Positions 10,179 through 21,048 are shown, numbered from the stretch's first letter. The stretch: DNA of 64,000 nucleotides from Symbiodinium natans (GCA_905221605.1 CAJNDS010002573.1:273501-337500); one strand, 5' to 3'. The notes: generated by a model from the sequence alone, not told the origin. Numbers and translations are program-made.

Positions 10179-10270
10179 GCTCCAACAGTATCAGCGGGTG
10201 TTCTGGCAGGCCCGAACGGCCCAGCGATGACGTCGAAGTCGCCTCCGCCACCCAGCTTGGCCTTCATACA
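10179..10270 (+). CDS. candidate exon
   Basis: Follows C-strand repeats and acceptor aacactag. Best frame contains RPERPSDDVEVASATQLG. Two frames open. Confidence 0.3.
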
Positions 10271-10304
10271 TAACTTTCTCTAAGGTTTCGAGAGTTTAGC
10301 GTTT

Positions 10305-10408
10305 GTTTAGGGTTTAGGGTTTAGGGTTTAGGGTTTAGGGTTTAGGGTTTAGGGTTTAGGGTTTAGGGTTTAGGGTTTAGGGTTTAGGGTTTAGGGTTTA
10401 GGGTTTAG
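10305..10408 (+). repeat. TTTAGGG array
   Basis: Fourteen perfect G-strand heptamers after the exon at 10179; a G16 run follows at about 10441. Confidence 0.9.
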
Positions 10409-10608
10409 TCCTATGATTACCTCTTCTTCCGCTTTGTTTGCGGGGGGGGGGGGGGGTGGGGGCAGAGGGTGCCTCTCAATATTTGAGAGCTTTCAGGGAT
10501 CGTCCCCCTAAACCGTAAACCCCAAACCCCAAACCCCAAACCCTAAACCCTAAACCCCAAACCCTAAACCCTAAACCCTAAACCTCCCACCTTTGCCGCG
10601 CCCCTCAG

Positions 10609-10675
10609 GCCACAGAGGAGGCTCCCGACGTGGCAGAGGTGGCCTCAGCCGGCTCCGCGGCGGGTGACTATGGGG
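10609..10675 (+). CDS. candidate exon, acidic
   Basis: Strong pyrimidine-rich acceptor (ctttgccgcgcccctcag). Frame ATEEAPDVAEVASAGSAAG..., donor GTATAG at 10676, phase 1. C-strand repeats precede and G-strand repeats follow. Confidence 0.55.
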
Positions 10676-11250
10676 GTATAGGGTTTAGGGTTTGGGGTTT
10701 GGGGTTTGGGGTTTGGGGTTTGGGGTTTGGGGTTTAGGGTTTGGGGTTTGGGGTTTAGGGTTTGGGGTTTAGGGTTTGGGGTTTAGGGTTCAGGGTTTCC
10801 GGTTTAGGGTTTAGGGTTTAGGGCTCGGGGTTTAGGGTTTGGGGTTTGTGTTTTTTAGGGTTTAGGGTTTAGGGTTTAGTAGGGTTTAGGATTTTGGGTG
10901 TTCGGGGTTAGGGCTTTGGGGTTCAGGGTCAAGGCTTTGGCGTTCAGGGTTTAGGGTTTGGGGGTTAGGATTTGGGGTTTGGGGTTTGGGGTTAGGGTTC
11001 CGAGTTAAGGCTTTGGGGTTTGGGGTTTAGGGTTTGGGGTTGGGATTTGGGGTCAATTAGGGTTCAGGGTTCAGGGTTTAGGGTTTGGGGTTTCAGGTTT
11101 GGGGGGCTTAGGGTTTAAGGTTTGGGGGTTTAGGGTTTGGGGTTTAGGATTTCGGGTTTGGGGGTTTAGGGTTGATGATTTCGGATTCATGCGTTCAGGG
11201 CTTGGGTTTTAGGGTGTAGGATTTGGGGTTTGGGGTTGCGGGTTTAGGGT
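10676..11250 (+). repeat. TTTGGGG/TTTAGGG mixed array
   Basis: Long degenerate G-strand tract dominated by TTTGGGG, directly downstream of the exon at 10609. Confidence 0.85.
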
Positions 11251-11290
11251 TTAGAGGGTTCTGGGGTTTTGGGTGGAGTTTTCAGCGCAG

Positions 11291-11389
11291 GGCTTAAGGA
11301 GCCAGACTCTTGGCATCTTTCGTGTTTTCCCCTCGCTGGGTTGAGGAAAGCATGGTGTAGGAGGCTTGCTTTAGCGGGCTGCAAGCGTA
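11291..11389 (+). CDS. candidate exon
   Basis: Acceptor ttcagcgcag, donor GTCCCA at 11390. One frame open throughout (LKEPDSWHLSCFPLAGLR...). No family recognised. Confidence 0.35.
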
Positions 11390-11714
11390 GTCCCAAAGAC
11401 CCCACAGCCATGTACCCTACAGCCCCGAACCCTATACCTAGGATCCCCTATACGAACGCCCTCAGCCGGAAAACCAGAAAATGCCCAAACCCCGATGTCC
11501 CAAGTTCCATCATGGGTTCCCCTACTACAGTACCCCCTCTCTACTACCCCGCCCCCGCCCCGCCGGTTCCCCGTAGTTAAGGCCACTTAGGGAAAGTTCA
11601 GCCAAATAAGGTTATTTAAGAGGGGGAAATTGGGGGGGGGGGACCGTAAACCCCAAACCCTAAACCCTTAACACTATCCTAAACCCTAAGCCCTAAACCC
11701 TAAACTGCCGAGAG

Positions 11715-11784
11715 CGCCGCTGTCCGTTTACCTGGGCGCTCGAGGCTTCGACCGAAGTCCGCGACCGAGCGTCTCTACAGAACG
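11715..11784 (+). CDS. candidate exon with GTGAGG donor
   Basis: After C-strand repeats and ...ccgagag, the best frame is PLSVYLGARGFDRSPRPS.... Donor GTGAGG at 11785. Confidence 0.4.
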
Positions 11785-11975
11785 GTGAGGGAGGGTAAAG
11801 CCTCCCGGTAGCAGTGCCTGGCTACGCCTCAGACCTAGGTCATAAGCCCTAATTAACTAGCACCCCAACCCCGTCCACATGCTGGTCTTTTTCAGGGTCG
11901 GGGGGTACCCCCGGACAGGTTTGGGGCCCCGGGCTGCTTCTGGGTCGGGGGGGCTTCTGCACGATTTGCCCAAAA

Positions 11976-12209
11976 ATGGGCCTAAACCTTCCCGGACCCT
12001 CCTCGAACCCTTTCCCCCTTCCTGGGCCTATGTTGCCTGGACCAGGCCCAAAAGGAAAGGATCCAGGATTTGCCGGGACCCGCAATGAAGATGCGGATTC
12101 AAATGAACGGTTTGAAACCCACCCCATTTTACACAAAAAGCCCCAAGAAGGGCCACGAGCTCCAGAAAGCAAGAAGGAAGCCCCTGGGACCCCCCCCCCC
12201 CGCTCTTAG
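11976..12209 (+). CDS. weak proline-rich open frame
   Basis: Frame MGLNLPGPSSNPFPLPGP..., Pro/Lys-rich, flanked by poly-C. Opposite-strand and other + frames are equally long, so it may be low-complexity noise. Confidence 0.15.
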   Translation: MGLNLPGPSSNPFPLPGPMLPGPGPKGKDPGFAGTRNEDADSNERFETHPILHKKPQEGPRAPESKKEAPGTPPPRS

Positions 12210-12416
12210 TCCTCTCCTACAATTCTGAGAAAGCCCCCCTTGAGGGGGTGTTTGGGGGGGTGAACCCTAAACCCTAAACCCTAAATGAGAATAGTTTGGG
12301 TGGTTGAGGTGGGACTACATGCTAACGCAAGCGAGTGGCCCGGGTGCTGTTAGCACCAGCGAGCTTCCCTTCTATACACCCTAAACCCTAAGTCCTCAGC
12401 CCTTGCATACACCACA

Positions 12417-12852
12417 GGAGACAAGAGCGAGCAGATCTACGACGAAAGTGCAGATTTGCTATTTTGTGCAGTGTGGCGCCTTAAGTCTCCTTGGCGTTCA
12501 AAGGCGCAGTTGGCTCGGGATCGCTATCGCTGTGATAGATGAAGCTCACGCTTTGAGTCTGTCAATGACAGGGGTGCATCTTGCCCTTCGTGGTGTGCCG
12601 AAAGTATTACTGACTGCAGACCCGGGGTTAAAGGACCTCGCGAAGTCACTCGGAGCGCCGATGAAAGGAGATGTTGATTCGAGGCCTCCCCTCTTACGAC
12701 TACATGCTGTGGCTGCACCGAGTCGAAGGGCAGAGAAGCAGGGCGACTGCCATACTCAACCAATGGTTACAGCAGCCAGACACGAGGTTGGTTCTTGTTG
12801 TAGTTTGCTCCCGTAAAGAGGTTGCGAAGAATACAGCACATTTGGCGGCGTG
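12417..12852 (+). CDS. SF2 DExH helicase-like fragment, frame broken
   Basis: The frame from about 12418 contains a Walker-B/motif II signature IAVIDEAHA (DEAH at 12538-12549) and, about 20 codons on, a motif III-like KVLLTADPG. Near 12665 the homology moves to the +1 frame, reading GLPSYDYMLWLHRVEGQR and a motif IV-like RLVLVVVCSRKEV. Order and spacing fit an RNA/DNA helicase of superfamily 2, but motif I and motif VI are not visible here. The frame change may be a small intron or a mutation making a pseudogene. An alternative frame near the start (DKSEQIYDESADLL) is also open. Confidence 0.4.
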
Positions 12853-12931
12853 CTGTAAACCCGAAACCCTAACCCTAAACCCGAATGTATAGAGGGCGGG
12901 AGTAGGGAAGCCCATGGGTCCATGACTTGAG

Positions 12932-12988
12932 GTAGCGAAGACTTGCAGCCGGCAGAGGCAGAGGAGGACGGGTCGAAGGGATTGTGCG
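12932..12988 (+). CDS. candidate exon, acidic
   Basis: Reads (S)EDLQPAEAEEDGSKGLC; donor GTTTTG at 12989. The acceptor could be gacttgag or, shorter, gacttgcag at 12948. Confidence 0.35.
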
Positions 12989-13129
12989 GTTTTGTAGGGT
13001 TTAGGGTTTAGGGTTTAGAGTTGAGGGTTAGAGTTTAGGGTTTAGGGTTTAAGGTTTAGGGTTTAGGGTAATATGTTCAGGGCTTATAGATGCACCCTGG
13101 AAAAGTTTCCAAAAAGCGCTATAAGCCCT

Positions 13130-13390
13130 CTAAACCATGTAAACCTAGACCCTATAACCCGTGCAAATCCTGCAAAACCCGAGCCCGTAGCCCTAAGCCC
13201 TATCAATCGTAACCCCAAAGCCTAAACCCTAAAACCCTAGACCCCAAACCCGATGAATCCCAGTACACCTCAGAACCCTGCAAACCCTAGAAACCCGAAA
13301 CCCCATAAACCCTCCACCCTAAACCCTAAACCCTAAACCCTAAACCCCAAACCCCAAACCCCAAACCCCAAACCCCAAACCCAACAAAAT
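13130..13390 (-). repeat. C-strand heptamers, CCCTAAA to CCCCAAA
   Basis: Degenerate at first, then perfect CCCTAAA and CCCCAAA units ending next to the acceptor of the exon at 13399. Confidence 0.85.
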
Positions 13391-13398
13391 CCGCGAAG

Positions 13399-13476
13399 GA
13401 GGAGTCCGTCGCGCAGATCGACATCCTCGTGACCGCCGTGGAGGCGACGTTCCGTGAGCTTGGGGTGGAGGTCTCG
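13399..13476 (+). CDS. candidate exon, phase 0
   Basis: Acceptor atccgcgaag, exactly 26 codons (EESVAQIDILVTAVEATF...), then donor GTTTAG from the repeat at 13477. Highly protein-like and unambiguous in frame. Joins in phase to 13859. Confidence 0.6.
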
Positions 13477-13858
13477 GTTTAGGGTTTCGGCTCTAGGGCT
13501 CAGGTTTATTGGGTTTTAGGGCTTAGGGTTTAGGGTTTGGTTTTGGTTTCTGTTGTTATTATGTTGTAGTTTTTTTTTGTTTTTTTTGCGCCGGGGGGGG
13601 GTGCATGGTTTAGTGAGGTCTATAGAGCTTTCAAGTCGAAGGTGTGAAAAGATTCTTCTCCCCAAAACCGTGTGGCCCGAAGCAACTCAAGTCCCCCCCC
13701 CTTCCTCTAAAAGCAAGGCTCAGGGTTTAGTGGTTTAGGGTTCGGGGTTGAGGGGTTTGGGGTTTAGGGTTTAGGGTTTAGGGTTTAGGGTTTAGGGTTT
13801 AGGGTTCAGGGTTCAGGGTTTAGGGTTTAGGGTTAGGGGTTTAGAGACTCCCAACCAG

Positions 13859-13918
13859 GAGGCGGAGGCAGCCCCCGTGACCTCCACGGAGCCTGAGAAG
13901 GCCCGTCTTACACTGCGG
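13859..13918 (+). CDS. candidate exon, phase 0
   Basis: Acceptor ctcccaaccag, exactly 20 codons EAEAAPVTSTEPEKARLTLR, donor GTTTCGGG at 13919. Acidic/Thr-rich linker-like sequence. Confidence 0.55.
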
Positions 13919-14225
13919 GTTTCGGGAGCTGAGAGGGCTTATATATAGGGTTTAGGGTTTAGGGCTTAGGGCTTAGGGTTTAGGGCTTAGGGTTTAGGGT
14001 TTAGGGTTTAGGATTTCATAGTGTTTTGGGGTTACAGCGTTGAGAGAGTTTATAGGGTTTTTAGGATGCCATGGGTTTTTGGGCTAGTTGTGCGGTTTAC
14101 GGTGTGTTCGTTGCAGCACCCCGAACCCCAAACCCCAAACCCAAATCCCCAAACCCAAAACCCCAAACCCCAAACCCCAAACCCCAAACCCTAAACCCTA
14201 AACCCTAAACCCCCGAAGCCACCAG

Positions 14226-14301
14226 GTGACGCCCGCCAATGCGGACCCAGTGCCACAGCCTTTCTCCGATGCTGTGGAGAACAACGGGCACCGTGGCAGG
14301 G
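14226..14301 (+). CDS. candidate exon
   Basis: Acceptor gaagccaccag after CCCCAAA/CCCTAAA repeats. VTPANADPVPQPFSDAVE..., then donor GTTTAG at 14302, leaving phase 1, which fits the next candidate at 14966. Confidence 0.5.
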
Positions 14302-14942
14302 GTTTAGGGTTTAGGGCTTAGGGCTTTAGGGCTTAGGGCTTAGGGGTTAGGGTTTAGGGCTTAGGGCTTAGGGCTTATAAGGACTTGGGGCTTGGGGCTC
14401 TGTTGCGACGTCGGCGCGCATGCTAAGAAGCTTCAACCTCAGACCCTGAATGACTTAGGTTCAGGGTTGTGGCCCTTGGGTTCGTGTGTTGAGGGTGCGA
14501 AACCCTAAACCCTCAACCCGAAACCCTAAACCAAAAGCCCTGAAACCAGCGTTAAACCCTAAATCTAGGGTCGTGGTTGTAGGTCTGTAGAGGTTCCGGC
14601 CACTACTCGGGCCACTATCCCATAGGGTTTAGGGTTTAAGGTTGCAGCCCCAAAGCCTGAGTAGAGTCCAAAGCTAGGAATCAAAGGGTAGTCCCTGCAA
14701 ACCCCTATATGACCTCCCCATCATGCGCCCCCAAACTCTTGCCACAGTGCCCTGTATTGCGTTGAGGGTTTAGGTAGCATTCCCTAAGGTCCGGGGCGTA
14801 GAGTCTCTGTTGGGAGTTCGCGGGCTCGAAGCTCGCAACCCTAAGCCGCGGCACGAGCAAAGAAAGCCCCGAACCTTGCGCTCTATACCCTAAACCCTGA
14901 ACCCTGAACCCTAAACCCTAAACCCTAAACCCTAAACGGGAA

Positions 14943-14960
14943 GGGGGGGGGGGGGGGGGG
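14943..14960. repeat. poly-G tract before an acceptor
   Basis: A G run of about 18 immediately upstream of gacag, i.e. where a pyrimidine tract would be expected. Similar runs occur near 7339, 9485, 10441, 16741, 21904 and 30427. Confidence 0.9.
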
Positions 14961-14965
14961 GACAG

Positions 14966-15041
14966 CTGCGTGGATGAGGCATTCTCCCTCGACCATTCCG
15001 GAACCGATGAAGACGCAGGTGCCGGAGCAAGACGAGGCAGG
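14966..15041 (+). CDS. candidate exon
   Basis: In phase 1 it reads AWMRHSPSTIPEPMKTQV...; another frame is also open. A GC donor (GCCCAC) near 15041 or a GT donor further on is possible. Confidence 0.4.
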
Positions 15042-15484
15042 CCCACTATTGGAGTTCAGGGGTTTGGGGGTTTAGGGTTTAGGGTTTGGGGTTTGGGGTT
15101 TGGGGTTTAGGGTTCAGGGTTCAGGGGTTGGGGGTTTAGGGGTCTCTGAGTTGGCAACTAGGGCTGCATAGACCCTAAGCCCTAAACCCTAAAACCAGGG
15201 CAAAGAAGTAGGAGGCACCCGTGGTTTGCCCCTAAACTCTAAACCCTAAACCCTAAACCCTAAACCCTAAACCCCATTAAGATCCCTAAACCCCCCAAAG
15301 CCCCAAAGCATCCCTGGGACCCTGAACCCCAAACCCCAAACCCTCAAGTACCCTCAAAACCCCCCAAAATCCCCCAAACCCCAAACCCCAAACCCCAAAC
15401 CCCAAACCCCAAACCCCAAACCCTAAACCCTAAACCCTAAACCCCCCCCGCCCCCCGAAATCCCCAAATCTCTGCCATCTTCAG

Positions 15485-15533
15485 GTGCGATCAGATCCGG
15501 AAACCGAGGGCGATCCCTACTACGAGGAGGCCG
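15485..15533 (+). CDS. candidate exon, acidic
   Basis: Acceptor tgccatcttcag (or the downstream gatcag). DPETEGDPYYEEA; donor GTGCTA or an upstream GC donor. Confidence 0.4.
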
Positions 15534-15556
15534 GTGCTAGGGTTAGGGGCTCAGGA

Positions 15557-15640
15557 TACCCGAAACCCTAAACCCTAAACCCTAAACCCTAAACCCTAAA
15601 CCCTAAACCCTAAACCCTAAACCCTAAACCCTAAACCCTA
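15557..15640 (-). repeat. CCCTAAA array
   Basis: Twelve perfect C-strand heptamers in the short interval between the exons at 15485 and 15694. Confidence 0.9.
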
Positions 15641-15693
15641 CACCCCAGCTAGGGTAGTAGTTTAAGGCTTTAAGATCCCCCGACCTCTCGCAG

Positions 15694-15783
15694 GATCAGT
15701 TTGAAAGCAGCGCCACGCAGAGTGTCGCCAAGTCCCTCCGCACGGAGAGTCGGTCAATGCACGTGGAAAGCCCGCCGCTGGGA
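15694..15783 (+). CDS. candidate exon, Ser-rich
   Basis: Acceptor cgacctctcgcag, frame DQFESSATQSVAKSLRTE..., donor GTGAAC at 15784 or GA one codon earlier. Confidence 0.5.
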
Positions 15784-16405
15784 GTGAACCTTGGCTTTCT
15801 TCTGGCTGGCTCTTAGGACTTTAACTTTTTGGGCTTTTGTAGAAACTACAACAAGGAGGGAGGGGTTCCGAAGTCAGCCAAGTAATTGGCACAGCTTTTG
15901 GCTTGCTCAACACGCTGAACCCAGATTTCTCTCAGCGCTTGAAACTTGATATTTTGTTTCTCCCCGCAAACTAACCTAAACTCGAAACTTTTACCCTAGA
16001 CCCCGAAGCCCACTGCAATTATAAGCAAAGTTAGGGTTTAGGGTTTTGGGTTTTGGGTTTTAGGGCTTATGCTGGCCCCAGCTTAAATCCTAGTCTTGAG
16101 GCTTAGCACCCAGGTGAGGCACTTCAAGAAGCCGAAGTTCTTGCTGAAAATTGGCTTAGAGTTTAGGGTTTAGGGTTTAGGGTTGAAATCACGCATACGC
16201 TGCGGCGTGATCCCCTCCGTTGAATGCAAAAACACATAGTCCAATGTGGGCCTAAGTCCCGCCGACGCTAATCCCGAAGCTGCAGCAAGCCACTCAACGC
16301 CAGGCTCAATCAAGACCATCGTCCAGAAACCCCTGACCCCCAACCCTCGGCCCTAAACCCTAAACCCTAAACCCTAAACATGGTTTCGGGACAAGGGTTT
16401 AGGGT

Positions 16406-16502
16406 TCGGATATTCCCCGCTGTACAGTCCTGAATCGGGATTGTAGTACCCGAATATATTCCCTGCTATGGACTGTTAGTATAAGGGTGAACATGCCACC
16501 CC
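16406..16502. mobile_element. diverged TIR-C element
   Basis: Internal ACAGTCCTGAATCGGGATT and ATGGACTGTTAGTATAAGG arms are recognisable; both ends have decayed. A separate half end lies at about 16587-16602. Confidence 0.5.
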
Positions 16503-16586
16503 GAAACCCCAAACCCCAAACCCTAAACCCTAAACCCTAAACCCTAAACCCTAAACCCTAAACCCTAAACCCTAAACCCTAAACTT
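16503..16586 (-). repeat. CCCCAAA/CCCTAAA array
   Basis: C-strand heptamers, about nine of them perfect, between two TIR-C remnants. Confidence 0.85.
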
Positions 16587-16633
16587 AAGAGGGAACATCC
16601 CAAGTTTAGGGGTTAGGGGGTGCTCGATCGAAG

Positions 16634-16720
16634 GTCTCCGGATGAGGGTGACGAGGCCTACACCTCCGCCTACCACACCGACCACTCAGACTCAGAGGTC
16701 TCCGAGTCGGAGGGCGAGGC
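16634..16720 (+). CDS. candidate exon, very acidic
   Basis: Acceptor gctcgatcgaag, frame SPDEGDEAYTSAYHTDHS..., ending in Ser-Glu repeats before donor GTGTGT at 16721. Third-position and composition pattern look coding. Confidence 0.55.
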
Positions 16721-17238
16721 GTGTGTTTGTGTCTTTGGGGGTGGGGGGGGGGGGGGGGGGGTGGAGGTTTAGGGTTTAGGGTTTAGGGTTTCGGGTTTGG
16801 GGTTTGGGGTTTGGGGTTTAGGGTTTAGGGTTTTGGTTTGTTGTTCTGTTTTGGGGGGGCTTTGGGGGGGTCTAGTGTGTATGAGACTTTGGTTTCTTCA
16901 GGGTGGGGTTTCGTGTCTAGGGCCTGGTTTTGGAGTTGTTTGGTGGTTTAGGGGTGTGGGTTTGTGGGGTTTGGGAGTTTTAGGGTTTTTGTTTTTTCTG
17001 CGTTTCGGGTTTCGGGGGTTTCGGGCTTCGGGGGTTTAGGGTGTTGGGTGTTTAGGGCTTGGGGTGTAGGTTTTTGGGGGCTTAGGGTTTAGTTTTGGGG
17101 TTTGGTTTGACTGGGGGTTTGTGGTCTTGTGTAAAGCCTTAGACCAAGTCATGCTTGCAGGTTTGAAGCCCCTAATTGGATTTAAACCCTAAACCCTAAA
17201 CCCTAAACCCTACTCCCTAAACCATGCACAGCACGCAG

Positions 17239-17283
17239 ATTGTGAGAAGCATCCCCGCAGCGATGCGGACCGGGCCCCACACA
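17239..17283 (+). CDS. candidate exon with GTAAAT donor
   Basis: Acceptor cacgcag, donor GTAAATC at 17284; the best frame is CEKHPRSDADRAPH. Other frames are open. Confidence 0.3.
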
Positions 17284-17647
17284 GTAAATCTCAAACTCGC
17301 CCCAAAACCCCTACATACCCCAGAACCCTCAAGACCCCAACATCTCTAAATCCAAAACCGTAAGTGTCCGAAAGAAGCCCAAGCGCCTAAAGCTAGAGAG
17401 GGTCCTAAACACTAAGTGCACGAAGAAAGAGGCAGAGGCAACAAACCCTCAAGGCCCAAAAGCCCGAAAATCCTAAACCCTGAAACGGTAAACCCCCAAA
17501 CCTCCAAAACCACAAAGCCCAATTAAAAGCCCCGAAACCTGAACAAACCTCCAAAACTCCAAAACCCCTAAAACCCCTACCCTGAACCCCAAACCCTGAA
17601 CCCTAAACCCTGAACCCTAAACCCTATACCCTAAACCCTAAACCCAG

Positions 17648-17726
17648 AGAGAGCTGATGAGCCGAAGGTCTCCGAGAGCCCGGAGCGCGAAGCCCTGCAG
17701 GCCGAGCTGGCCACAAAGGCCCAGGG
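17648..17726 (+). CDS. candidate exon, start of coiled-coil series
   Basis: Follows C-strand repeats. Frame ADEPKVSESPEREALQAE..., ending KAQ then GGGTTTAGGG. Heptad-like Leu/Ala spacing. Confidence 0.5.
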
Positions 17727-18505
17727 GTTTAGGGTTTAGGGTTTAGGGTGTAGGGTTTAGGGTTTAGGGTTCAGGGTTCAGGGTTTAGGGTTTAGGGTTT
17801 AGGGTTTAGTGTTTAGGGTTTAGGGTTTTAGGGTTAGGTTTTGGGCGTTTTGGGGTTTTGGGCGTTTCGGGTTTTTTGGTTTTCAAGTGTTTAGGCGTTT
17901 CGGCGCTTTGGAGTCTAGGGGTTTGGGGGGTTTTGGGCGTTTTGGGGTTTGGGGGTTTTGGGCTTTTGGGGTTTTGGCGTTTTGGGCATGTAGGCGTTCA
18001 GGGGTTCAGGGGTTTAGGCTTTAGGGGTTTAGGGCTTTTATTCTTGGGGTTTTGGGGTTTCTGGGTGGTGGGGTTTCGGGTTTTGGGGTTTTGGACATTG
18101 GGTTCAGGGGTTGGCGGCCAAGGGTTGTGGGTCTAGGTTTAGGGGTTAGGGTCTAGTTCCGGGACGAGAAATGCGGGTAGGATTCATAGGGATGCCCGAA
18201 GGCCCTAAACCCTAAACGGCATTACAGTGTAGATCCTAAACCCTAAACCCTAAACCCTAAGCCCTAAGCCCTAAACCCCCCCATGGGGCCTTCGTGGCAA
18301 GGTCATCATGTGGGATGATAGGCCTTCCGTTGGGTTATATACTAAATCGTACATATCTTGGGGTCTTTGTTGCTTAGGGTTCTGGTTTTGTTGGCTGAGC
18401 GTTTACGCTCAGGAGTCTAGGGGCTGCCCCAAACCCTACAGAAGCGTCTGGCTGAGGGTTTAAGGTTTAGGGTTAGGGTTTAGGGCTCTGGAAAGCTCGG
18501 CCTAG

Positions 18506-18566
18506 GACGACGAGCAGGAGAAGCTTTCGGCGCAGATGCTGGCGATGCAGCGCGAGATGGAGGCAG
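18506..18566 (+). CDS. candidate exon, coiled coil
   Basis: Acceptor ctcggcctag, DDEQEKLSAQMLAMQREM, donor GTGCTT at 18567. Strong helix/heptad character. Confidence 0.5.
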
Positions 18567-18955
18567 GTGCTTAGTGCGTAGGGCGTGGGGCTGGCAGAAC
18601 CCTGAATAACCCTGAACTTTCTAAGCCCTAAACCCTAAACCCTAAATGACCATAAACCTTCTCAGCCCTAAACCCTAAAGTTTATGAGCTTAGGGTTGAG
18701 GCCTTTTCCGGAAGGATCAGCTTGCTGAGAACACCCGACGGCCCTTACAGTTCCCCACAACATCCTATAGCCCTTTCACCCTGACACCCCACAATCCTGA
18801 AAGAACACAGTCCTGGGGTTTAGTGTTTAGGGTTTAGGAAGTTAAAGGACCCTAAACCCTAAACCCTAAACCCTAAACCCTAAACCCTAAGCCCTAAACC
18901 CTAAGCCCTAAGCCCTAAGCCCTAAACCGTAGCCCTAAACCCTAATCCCTAAAAG

Positions 18956-19038
18956 GCCCTCCGGAAGCTGCTGGGAGAGCAGCAGCTTGAGCTCGCGAAC
19001 TCCTCGCAGGAGAGCCCCAACTTCTGCACCTTTTGGGG
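18956..19038 (+). CDS. candidate exon, coiled coil
   Basis: Acceptor ccctaaaag, frame ALRKLLGEQQLELANSSQ..., donor GTGTTT at 19039. C-strand repeats before, G-strand after. Confidence 0.5.
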
Positions 19039-19527
19039 GTGTTTAGGGTTTCGGGTTTGGGGTTTGGGGTTTAGGGTTTAGGGTTTAGGGTTTAGGGTGT
19101 TTAGGGTTCAGGGTTCAGGGTCCAGGGTCTAGGGTTTAGGGTTTAGAGTTTAGGGGTTGCAAGAGGCCAACCGGACCCGTTTTCCCACGAAGCCCTCTAG
19201 GCAAAGAGGGGCTCAGGGTGCGGGGCTCGTTGAAACCCTTTCAAGAGCAACTTGCAATCTAAACCCACCAACGCCCAAACAAGCAAAGACTCCTAAAGCC
19301 TGAACGCGAAACCCAATGGACCCTAATTAAACCCTAGACTATCCTAAACCCTAGACCATCTCAAGCCCCAAACCCTAAACCCTAGACCATCCTAAATAAG
19401 CCCCAAACCTTATAGACCCTCGACCCTAAACCCTAAACCCTAAACCATCCCAGACCAGAAGCTCTGTAGAAACCATCCTAAGCCCTACACCCTGTACACC
19501 CTAAACCCTAGACCCGACGCCGGCCCA

Positions 19528-19597
19528 CACCCTAAACCCTAAACCCTAAACCCTAAACCCTAAACCCTAAACCCTAAACCCTAAACCCTAAACCGGC
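19528..19597 (-). repeat. CCCTAAA array
   Basis: Ten perfect C-strand heptamers, 30 bp upstream of the exon at 19628. Confidence 0.9.
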
Positions 19598-19627
19598 CCA
19601 AGCCCCTAAAACCACGGCGGCTCCCAG

Positions 19628-19676
19628 GAGCTGCAGAGAGCCAGGGCGGAGTTGGACGCGCTGCGCCAGGAACTGG
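19628..19676 (+). CDS. candidate exon, coiled coil
   Basis: Acceptor cggcggctcccag, ELQRARAELDALRQEL plus one base, donor GTTTAGGG at 19677. Classic a/d heptad pattern with Leu/Ala. Confidence 0.6.
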
Positions 19677-19890
19677 GTTTAGGGTTTAGGGTGTGGGGTT
19701 TAGGGTTTAGGGTGTGGGGTTTGGGGTTTAGGGTTTGGGGTTTGGGGTTTAGGCTTTAGGGTTCGGTGTTTAGGGTTTAGGGTTTAGGAGCAATGGGGGT
19801 GGCCTTGATTGACTCCGAAACCCGAAAGCCGAAACCCTAAACCCTAAACCGTGAACCCTAAATCCTAAACCCGAAACCCCCCTCCGACAG

Positions 19891-19963
19891 GAGCAGGCGG
19901 ACTCTGCCAACGCATCCAAGGCAGCGCGACCTTCCAGATCCTTTTGGATGAACGACTTCACAA
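19891..19963 (+). CDS. candidate exon
   Basis: Acceptor cccctccgacag, GC donor (GCTTAGG) at 19964. Frame EQADSANASKAARPSRSF... looks helical; the phase inherited from 19628 gives a different open frame, so the join is unresolved. Confidence 0.45.
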
Positions 19964-20059
19964 GCTTAGGTTTTGGGTTTTGGGTTTTGGTTTTTTTGGT
20001 TTAGGTTTTGTGTTTTGGGTTCAGGGAGGGTGCCGTACCAGTCATTGCGGTCAGGGCTT

Positions 20060-20235
20060 TCTAAGGGTAGTCCCTTACCTCCCTTAAAGGGTTCTGATGT
20101 ATGGGCCCTTAGTTTGTGCAGGGTATACAATAAGGGTTAAGGGTTTAGGGTTTAGGGTTTAGGGTTTAGGGTTTAGGGTTTAGGGGTATAGAAGGGGGTC
20201 CCCCTTGAGGGGCCCATATGAAGGGACCGTGAAAC
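20060..20235. mobile_element. TIR-F element with internal telomeric expansion
   Basis: TAGTCCCTTACCTCCC at the left and the inverted AAGGGACC at the right. The centre holds seven TTTAGGG units (about 20138-20188) absent from the related copies. Confidence 0.5.
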
Positions 20236-20292
20236 GCTACCCTCAGATCTTGAGCCCATGCTGGGGTTCAAGCCTACACCCTGAACCGCAGG

Positions 20293-20350
20293 GGTTTAGG
20301 GTTTAGGGTTTAGGGTTTAGGGTTTAGGGTTTAGGGTTTAGGGTTTAGGG
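20293..20350 (+). repeat. TTTAGGG array
   Basis: Eight perfect heptamers. The unique DNA around it (20350-20760) shows no convincing exon. Confidence 0.85.
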
Positions 20351-20764
20351 CTTCAAATCTTGACGTCGTCACACGGCCCGCCGCTGACCGCCATTTTGGT
20401 CACTAAGTCTATACGCCCCGTAGAACCACAGCAAAAGTGCTGTCAATGATGTGCCTGTGGGTCTTACACAAAAAAGTCAGGCATCATTCCTAGAAGGAGA
20501 CCCTAAACCCTAAACCCTAAACCCTAAACCGCTGAGGATGGGTGAGGTGACAGAGAGCCCCTTGCATGACCACGCAAAAAGGTTTCTTTATTGATGAAGC
20601 TGCCCGCAGTCCCTAAGCCCAAGTTAGGGGATTCGAGCTTATAGGGAATAGGGTTTCGTAATGGGGAATTTTGGGTTTAGTGCTTCAGGTTTAGTCATGC
20701 GGAGTTTAGGGTTTAGTGCTTGATGTCAGGATGTTGGGGTTTTGGGGCTTGGTTGTGCACCCTA

Positions 20765-20838
20765 AGCCCTAAACCCTAAACCCTAAACCCTAAACCCTAA
20801 ACCCTAAACCCTAAACCCTAAACCCTAAACCCTAAACC
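20765..20838 (-). repeat. CCCTAAA array
   Basis: Ten perfect C-strand units in the interval before the exon at 21049. Confidence 0.9.
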
Positions 20839-21048
20839 CCAAGCCCTAGAATGTCTGGAGGCTTTCAGATTGCAGGGCTCAGGGCTGAGGGTTAGGGTAC
20901 CTACAGAGAAGGTCTCGGCCCCCAAAACCCGCAACCTCAAACGATTTAGGGGTTTAGGGGTTTCGGGGTTTCGGGGTTTAGGGTTTAGGGGTTTAGGGGT
21001 TTAGGGTTTAGGGGTTTAGGGTTTAGGGTTTAGGGTTTAGGGTTTAGG

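Noticed and set aside
20385-20410. CCATTTTGG as a relict spliced leader
   Set aside because: Only nine to ten central bases match; flanks do not fit and no gene follows.
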